Shown here: piece by piece, positions 57,321-64,000 of the stretch
Layout of the letters: each line of letters opens with the position of its first letter
Position numbering within the stretch: the stretch's first letter is position 1
Source of the DNA: Phoronis australis
Lineage: Eukaryota; Phoronida; Phoronidae
DNA: 64,000 nt
Direction of reading: 5' to 3'
Assembly (NCBI GenBank): GCA_002633005.1
Contig: NMRA01000009.1
Location: 1,396,761-1,460,760 of the forward strand
Program-made: the position numbers and the translations under genes
The notes under the pieces: generated by a model
Databases searched by the model: none
What the model saw: only the letters and a program-made list of their open reading frames with translations
Told to the model about the DNA's origin: nothing

Positions 57321-57669
57321 CTTTTTGAACAGAATGCAGTTGATTTGCTATTTTGAATACTGTACATTGATGATGTATTTTTCACAGTTTCACTTTGGTG
57401 TTAGCTGATCAATTAATGTTTGAGATCCTGCAAGTGTGCTGAGAAACATTGAGAAACTGTCGTAGCATAACACTGGCAGAACTGCACACACTCCAAGCGG
57501 CTGTGCAATAATACACCTGAACGTTGGTTTTTATTATGACTAAATACGACACATAGCACAAGTTTTTTAATCCCTGTATATCAATAGCATATATCATAAG
57601 CCTTTACATTGATTTTTGTCTGTTTGCTCTTGTGTATTGTGTGGATTGGTTCTGCTTGTTTCTCCTCAG

Positions 57670-57872
57670 CGCATTTGGTCAAAGAACAGGCTCTGCCTGA
57701 CTGGCCACCAGTGTTACTGTGTATACAATGTTCTATTCATCATACCACACACTGGCCTCTATTGACAAGTCAGTCTGTTCAAGGTCCAGACTATTCATAC
57801 CAATACCATACTCAGTTGCCTGCCCCTTTTTATTGCTACTATCAGGCATATAAATTGCTGCTGCATAACCAG
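57670..57872 (+). CDS. Candidate internal exon, unrecognised gene
   Basis: The acceptor TTGTTTCTCCTCAG and donor CAG/GTAAGT are both near consensus. The 203 bases between are open in one frame (two bases, then 67 codons): HLVKEQALPDWPPVLL, SIHHTTHWPLLTSQSVQGPD, YQYHTQLPAPFYCYYQAY, ending LLLHNQ in phase 0. Its start phase is compatible with the end phase of the candidate exons at 32,890 and 45,378. No family recognised; rich in Tyr, His and Pro, so it may be a linker or an alternative exon. Confidence 0.4.
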
Positions 57873-59904
57873 GTAAGTTATAGGAAGTGTCAGGTTGTTT
57901 ATATCATATTGCGTTAGAGTTCCTAATTATGTCTGTGTGGTTTTAGACTTGATCTAGGTTAATGATTTGAACACTGCAGCTGCCTGAAGAATCTGTAGGT
58001 GAGTGGAGGTATTTCAAGTCCTCTGTTCAGCAAAGATATGAACTTCTTCATAACGTAGATCTAATCATCTGGGTTAGGCTAATAGTAAGTTCTTCATGGT
58101 TCACATGTATCACAATCACCTTAGTGTGTGTCAGAATGGTGCGTGTAGGTAGTGTGTGAAGGTAGATATACGGAAATAAACACCTGACAGATATATTACT
58201 GAACGCATATATACAGTCATTACCATCTGATCTCTTTTTGATTATCCCATCTATTGAACTCATAGTACGCTAGTTTACCTTCAGATGAGGATACGCCACG
58301 CCACGGGCAAATTATTCATTGTGTTGCCAACAGGACTGTGTAATGTCAGACTGTTGTAACAGCACATAAGTCCCAAGGGCTGGCTTTCCCCTTCAAGCAT
58401 AGGTTCTGGGCTTGTCTGATATTAACTGGATTATTTGTTGGGTATAATGCCTGCTGGCAGATTAATTTTATTATATTTCTTATTAACTAAGTTACCCTGT
58501 GAGACACTTTAATGTTTAAATTAAATTCTCATACTGTGCCATCTTTAAAAACTTGTGTTTTTGTACGTTGAGAGATCTTTTTGTATAAAGGCAGCCTTTC
58601 AAACTTTGTTACAAACTGCAGCATAGTTCTTAGATTCCATCTTTATCTAGATTTGCATCTGTAGATCTGTTCTGAGGTAGCACATATGTATGGCACTTGT
58701 CTGCAGTTTTCACTCTACCAACTAGCTATAAGTAGTTCAGTAGTCATTTCAAATACAAATTAGGCATCAGACTTCAGTGTCTAATTTCAAGACATTACTG
58801 TACTATAACTAGGGCTTGTTTTCTTTGTATGTATGCAGTTTCAAATGACCTTTCCTCAGCCATGGCTTTTGCATGTCTGTGTGCAGGTTTTTGCACTGTA
58901 CAGACTAGTTGGTTGTAGGAATCTTTGATTGGCCTTTGCACAGTTTTACCAGTATAGAATAATTGGGCAAATAGGTATGCTGATACGACTGTTCCAAATA
59001 TATGTTTTCCAGTCTGACAAAAAATATTGGTGAAATCAGTTGTTTGTCAGAATGGTTTTAAGCTCACTATAATATTCTCAGAGAAGTATCATCTTATAAT
59101 GTCTAAAATCTAGGACACAATGTGACAGCCGAGTACTTGTTTATGTTCTGAACCACAACTTGAAGCAGACAATATTTTTAAGGATTGTGAACATTTACAG
59201 CAATGTGAAAAGTCCTTGAAAGGTGAAAAGGGGAATTTGGAGAATGCTTTTGCCCAAATTTTGTATTTTCAATGTGGTTTACTATGGAATACTAAACATC
59301 TGGGCAGTCTAGTTATACACTTTCTGGTTCTGAATAGCATTCACAACAGGATAGTAATTACCAGCTATGCACTTGCTTAGCTACACACAGGGTTGTAATC
59401 ACTTTTGCATTGTATGCCTTACTTATTGGGGTATAGTGTGGACACTTGGCTGAACAAAGTTGCTCTAAGGCAAATTGTTCTAGAGGTTAACTGGTAGTGT
59501 GGACACAAATTTTGAGCAGCACTTTTGTTGTTATTCAATGTTATATACTACCATAGACATCTGGGCAGTGCCTTGATGTCGTTGATGAACATGAACACTA
59601 ATTAGACAGATTATTTACTTGCCCTTATAAGCCTGCAGCCATGTAGTCCCTGACTTAATTTCTATGATGAACTGAATCTCAATTAATACACCGACTGATG
59701 TTTTTAGTTGAAACCATGCAGGTGATGTAAAGTAACTGGAAGTTGTCGTTAGATAGGTCATGTGACCTAGGCCTTTTGTTGACCAATGAAGCAAGGGACC
59801 CTCTGAACTGTTGTGACTTGATTGGACGTGATTGTCAGTGGAACCGTCACGGAACAATCTTTGCTGCTACCAAGAACATTGTACTATTTTATTGAGCCAA
59901 ATAT
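57873..59904 (+). other. AT-rich, no gene called
   Basis: No shared repeat found. Frames at 58,048-58,263 (-) and 59,615-59,857 (-) lack supporting splice sites or motifs. Confidence 0.45.
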
Positions 59905-60830
59905 GATGGAGTAGAGATTCTCCAGTGTGAGACAGTGAAAAAATTAGTTTGCTCAAGGTCAGAACTTGTATGAAATGTTAGAAACAGTTGATATCAGCCA
60001 TTCCAAGTTCAAGAATTACGATCAATGACAAACACCATTAACGTCCAAGTTACACAGTGTGAGGACTCATGAAAAGGTGTTGACAGCTATTTTTTTATCA
60101 TTTTATAAACTGACGAGTCTTATTTTCAGACTCAGTTGATACAAAATTGCAATGTCCAAAACTTGAGAAATATTGTGAACGCCAAAATCGACCATGCCCC
60201 AATCTCAAAAGGGGAATCATCAATTGGTTGGACTTCAAAACCACTTGCCCGGACATCAAAACCAACTGGCTGGACAGCAAAATCCAATGGCTGTTGTTCT
60301 AACTTGGTGGTCGGACCTCAAAACACGATGTCCGGTACCTCAAAACCAGATGGCCGCACCCAAAAAACTAGTTGGCCAGACCTAAAATGGGTTGGCCAGT
60401 GCTCAAATGCAGTGGCCAAACAAATCGCCGATTTTGAACAAAACAAACGGGTACGAAAAATAAACACTGGATGTCACTTAAATCCTTAGAGACTCTCAAA
60501 ATGAGTCTCTGAGGAAATCCGACCATCGTGTTTGATCACCGGCCAAATCGTTATAGCACCATCCATAGTGTTTTGGGTCCAGCGAACTAGTTTTTTTGGG
60601 TAAGGCCATCGTGTTTTGAAGTCTGGACAACACGTTTGATCACCATCCATGTGGTTTTTCAGTCTAGCCCCACTGGTTTTGAAGTCCAGCAAGTGGTTTT
60701 GAAGCGCGACCAATTGTTGATTCCCCTTGAATCTTCATAATCGTAAAAATTCAAATTTTGCTTGAATTTCGACGTCCCAAATTTTAGACTCCCAAATTGG
60801 AGAATTTTTCCCTTAAACTTTGTAATTTGG
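59905..60830 (-). mobile_element. Repeat F, copy 4 (reverse), split by a foldback
   Basis: The left part (about 59,905-60,206) has TTCTCCAGTGTGAGACAGTG, GCTCAAGGTCAGAACTTGT and TTGAGAAATATTGTGAACGCC. The right part (about 60,731-60,812) resumes with CGTCCCAAATTTTAGACTCCC and AAATTGGAGAATTTTTCCC. The two parts bracket the foldback at 60,207-60,730. Confidence 0.65.
60207..60730. mobile_element. Foldback with tandem-repeat arms
   Basis: The outer ends AAAAGGGGAATCATCAATTGG and CCAATTGTTGATTCCCCTT are inverted; the centre is AGAGACTC (60,488-60,495) with GAGTCTCT (60,503-60,510). The left arm consists of about nine units of 20-22 bp of the form ACnTCAAAACCAnnTGGCCGG; the right arm has the inverted units (CTGGACTTCAAAACCA read on the minus strand). 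The arms are unequal (about 289 and 228 bases), so unit number has changed since inversion. The + frame 60,136-60,489 and - frame 60,486-60,713 give repeats of TSKP/W-like words and are by-products. Confidence 0.88.
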
Positions 60831-62628
60831 TAAATTTTTTGGTTTTATTGCAAAACATTGAAATTTGTCGAAAAAAAGCCAAACTTTTCATCACTACTTG
60901 TGACAATAGCCCTGAACTTAGTACTGCATACCTGAACTGAGGCAGCTTTTGTGCTCTCCCAGATATTTACTTCATTTCAGTAATTACTTCCACTGGCTTC
61001 TGTGTAGATGAGAGTCAGTAATCATATGAAAAGCAAAGTTTTCACCCTGATGCATCTTTACACATACATGTATAGCCATCCAATGGTATCGTGATGATCA
61101 GCACTGTTTCTCAAACACCATAAAGATGATCACCAGTATCTCAACATCAGTTTATGTACGTTTAGACCAACACTTGACATGGAGCAAGGTGATTTTATTT
61201 ACACGTATCAACCAGTATGGTCAATTGATATTTATGCCTAGTATTCCTCTTGGATTTCTGAGTGAAACCATGACGAGCAGCCCGCGTGACCTTGTAACTA
61301 AGTGCCACTGGTGATATCAGGTCTCCGATGGATACATCATTACTTGGCGGAATTCTTCGAATTCCGACAAGTATGTTGCTCTGTCGTCAAGTTTTTTTTT
61401 TTTGTTCGCACTCTACAGGTCGCAATTTTGGTCCGATTTTCACGAAATTTGCACACAATGTGTAGATCGGAAATTCCTAGAAGCCTATTGTTTTTGGTCA
61501 TTTTTCACTGTCGGTGAACACTGAATACCATGTTTGAAGCCTGGGATACTCCCATAGAGGAGGTGCGAGATTTGCCTCTCAGAATGGTGTCTTTCACAAC
61601 TACTTTACCTCCATGCCTCTTGTGACAGTTCTGTACAAGGGAGTTCTGCGAGAGGGTCCTTATGTACTAATTTTGTACTGTACTACTTTAGGATCAATTT
61701 GTCAAAAAGTCAGCAATCTAAGAATCCAGGGTGGGTAGTATTTTTTGGAACAAAACTCTAGAAAAAAGTAACATTTTCATGAAAGGTCCTAATAATGGGT
61801 GCCCTTTTCGTGTCTTCTAATTTTCCAACTGTATCTCCACAAAAAAAGTTGAGGTCAAGATGATGACTCTATCAAATGCATTTTAGTCAAACTAATTTAT
61901 GTCTGTCTGCACACCATTTTATACTGAAATAAATATCTGCTTGGGGAGGTCACCCAGCTCTAGGCTATAAACAGAATGTTCATGTATATTTGTCTTATTT
62001 GGACATGCTGCATGCATGTTGTGATTTTGGCATTTTTCTCATAACTTAAGGTATTGATTAACACACAAGAAAGTAATTACGTTAAATTAATTAAAAGTGT
62101 TACATGTGGCAATAGAATGGCAGTCAATCGGTTTGATTAGCATAATACTAATGAGATGCCTGTGAAGTTTATTTCATATGACAATACCTGATTGAATGGC
62201 CTGCAAGTTGTTGCTAACATGTACTGTGTGGGAACTGTCAACAGGGAACATGTAGTCTGGTTTAGAATTATTGAGTGATTAGTTTAGCGTATTAATTATT
62301 TAGTTGACGTGATCATTACATTATTAATGAGCCTGATAATTGAAGGTCAACCCTGAGTCAGCCTGCTGGACCTGAATCTGGTCTGGTAGTACCAGGTTAA
62401 GGTGCTATGGTTGAATTAACAAAATATGATTCAATGTTTTTCTTTTGTGTCAAATTATCTTAAATGAGGTTCAGGCTTTGCATCAAAATATGTTCGTTTC
62501 TGTTCAAACCCCTACAAGTCATTTCCTGGTGCTATTAAAACGGTATTGTGTATTCAGAGGAATGTTATCGCTTTCTTATTCTTTGTTAGAATAGCTGATT
62601 TTTGAAATACTCTCGGCTTATTGAAATT
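60831..62628 (+). other. AT-rich, with a repeat E fragment
   Basis: At about 61,145-61,215 there is ACGTTTAGACCAACACTTGACATGG and TTTACACGTATCAACC, resembling an end of repeat E. A poly-T run lies near 61,391. The frames at 61,126-61,517 have no support. Confidence 0.45.
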
Positions 62629-62990
62629 CACTATCCCACCAGATGGCGATGAGATCTTCTGTGAACAGGCGTTCAGCACCACCTACAAATCCCATATAAT
62701 GCGGACATGAGGTTTCAACCAATTGGTATGAACAGCATTTTTAAAACCATTCCTCTATCATAATGTCAGCAAGTTTCCATTGCTGTGTGGTAGGGTGTTC
62801 TAATGACTCACAGAAAAAGGCAAACCTCTTGAAATATCCATGTATTAAGGACATCACATTCCATACGTTTCCCACTGTGAAATAGGGTCCAATAATCCAA
62901 AACACTTATTCCTTGTTCTTGCAAGTACTTATTAAGAGTGAAAATTGGGCGCAGATTCCCAGAGTAGAAGGTAACATGATCACCAGCCAT
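62629..62990 (-). pseudogene. Two protein-like minus-strand segments, unrecognised
   Basis: Segment 62,808-62,990 (minus) starts MAGDHVTFYSGNLRPIFTLN, continues KYLQEQGISVLDYWTLFHSG and ends TWIFQE before a possible donor (CAAGAG/GTTTGC). Segment 62,629-62,745 (minus) reads QLVETSCPHYMGFVGGAERL then FTEDLIAIWWDSEFQ and stops at TAA. Both look more protein-like than chance frames in this AT-rich DNA. They could be two exons or one decayed frame. No family recognised. Confidence 0.28.
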
Positions 62991-63079
62991 CTAGAATTTC
63001 TTTACACCGAATCTGAATCAGGATCAAGCGGAAGTCACTTTTGGACTCTCATTATTCGAATTGATTTTTGTAAAATGCC

Positions 63080-63240
63080 AGGAATACCCCTGACGACCAT
63101 ACTTCTTGGGCAGCTGAAACTAACCAGCCGTGACATTAGCAACTTAATGAGGCTTGTGTGCAGTACAAACAAACTGTCTATTCTTCTCAAGTTTGGAAAT
63201 CATTTTTAATCTGAGTAAAGAACAAGAAAGTGGCCTACAG
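63080..63240 (+). repeat. Repeat C, fragment 4
   Basis: GTTTGGAAATCATTTTTAATC, CTGAGTAAAGAACAAG and AGTGGCCTAC correspond to the AGAAATCA(T/C)TTCTCACCTGAG...AAAGAACAAG part of repeat C. Confidence 0.5.
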
Positions 63241-63392
63241 TACAAGACAAAAGTAATCAGACAACATACAGTATAAGACAAAACTAATCAGACAAAATAC
63301 AGTGCAAGACAAAAGTAATCAGACAAAATACAGTACAAGACAAAAGCAATCACACAAAATGCAGTGCAAGGCAAAAGTAATCAGACAAAATA
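63237..63392 (+). repeat. 31-bp minisatellite, five copies
   Basis: The unit is approximately ACAGTACAAGACAAAAG then TAATCAGACAAAAT; the copies differ by one to four bases each. It starts where the repeat C fragment ends. Confidence 0.93.
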
Positions 63393-63649
63393 CCATTTCC
63401 TGTAATGACTGCTAATCCTGTTAACAGTAAAATTGATGGCTAATAACTCTTAAGGCTATAAATTTCTGATTGTAGAAAGGTTTAGGTATCTTACTAACTT
63501 TCCTATTTATTCCTCTCCATTGTGGGACATGTGGACATATCATTTTGTCAGAATAATTTTGGCTTGAACTATCAATCAAAAATTGTTTAGTGACAGAAGG
63601 CTCATTTTTTGCACCTTGAACATTTAGCTGAGCTGGGTTGTATGGTGTT
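63393..63649 (+). other. Nothing recognised
   Basis: AT-rich sequence between the minisatellite and repeat A. Confidence 0.5.
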
Positions 63650-64000
63650 TTAGGTTATGTGGAACCTTATAAAATGTCCAAATTTGGCTAACTTTAGAAC
63701 ATCGTATATCAGAAACGACTGGTTGAAATCATATGAAACTTTCAGATACTCAATGCTTTATCCACTGTTCTCAAAACATCGTCAGGAGTTGCTGTTAAAA
63801 ATGTTCCATTTTTGCAGGAGTGTCTGTTAAGTAAAGAGGACTTTGTGATTTTCATGAAAAAACTACATAAAGTAACAACAAAATGATATTTTAGAAAACT
63901 ATAACAGCATTTTCAAGATGTCACCTTGAACATTTATATCAAATAAAATTTAATCCTGTGATTGGTACCGTTTTCTTTCTATGCACCAACCTTTTTTGCT
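63650..64000 (+). repeat. Repeat A, copy 6, running off the window
   Basis: AAAATGTCCAAATTTGGCTAAC, GAAACTTTCAGATACTCAATG, AAAAATGTTCCATTTTTGCAG, ATTTTAGAAAACTATAACAGC and ATCAAATAAAATTTAATCC follow the order of the other copies. The distal part lies beyond 64,000. Confidence 0.88.

Noticed and set aside
60136-60713. 117- and 75-residue frames with repeated TSKP / WTQ words
   Set aside because: By-products of the 20-22-bp units in the foldback arms.
1-64000. CRISPR arrays, bacterial operons, phage or plasmid functions, tRNA and rRNA genes
   Set aside because: The tandem repeats here lack regular unique spacers, there are no prokaryotic gene clusters, and I found no tRNA cloverleaf or rRNA-like segment by eye. 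A tRNA or covariance-model scan could still find something I missed.

Overview
This is a fragment of an animal nuclear genome, most likely a marine invertebrate (an invertebrate deuterostome such as a hemichordate or amphioxus, or possibly a lophotrochozoan; the sequence alone does not settle it). The evidence is a spliced gene with GT-AG introns of 0.3-1.7 kb, long AT-rich non-coding stretches, many short inverted-repeat transposons, a Penelope-like retroelement, hAT-type termini, and assembly gaps. There are no bacterial operons, no CRISPR array, and no rRNA or tRNA gene that I can see.

Region 1 (1-9,135, + strand) holds the 3' part of one well-supported gene: nine exons encoding the C-terminal 374 residues of a TBC1D2/TBC1D2B-type Rab GTPase-activating protein. 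They cover the linker, the whole TBC domain with both catalytic fingers, and the stop codon. Its PH and coiled-coil N-terminus lies off the left edge. Its introns carry an LTR-like 555-bp tandem unit, a foldback element and short minisatellites.

Region 2 (about 9.1-27.6 kb) has no recognisable intact gene. It holds the 3' flank of the TBC gene, an 18-bp minisatellite, two MITEs in opposite orientation, a decayed hAT-type element with a broken C17orf113/ZNF862-like zinc-finger reading frame, a TTAA-type MITE, the 3' end of a Penelope-like element, and a 521-bp hAT-like MITE. By eye, CpG is noticeably more frequent in about 12.4-27.5 kb than on either side. A 497-bp near-identical duplication abuts a single N at 21,626 and is probably an unmerged contig or haplotype overlap.

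Region 3 (about 27.6-64 kb) is CpG-poor and AT-rich, like the introns of region 1. It may be the body of one or more large-intron genes, but I recognise none. I flag a candidate TATA/Inr promoter at 28.15-28.22 kb, four splice-flanked open + strand segments (31,976; 32,854; 45,300; 57,670) and several protein-like minus-strand segments (53.3, 54.9-55.3 and 62.6-63.0 kb). The rest is dominated by dispersed repeats, which I label A to F; most occur several times in this window. Notable structures are a nested hAT-like element (36,479-39,039) containing both a repeat-D insertion and a 92-bp-arm foldback, and a foldback whose arms are built from 20-22-bp tandem units (60,207-60,730), itself inserted in a repeat F copy.

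Nothing here amounts to a demonstrable new biological system. The best leads are the unusual foldbacks, the nested transposon, the assembly duplication, and the unassigned candidate exons of the right half.
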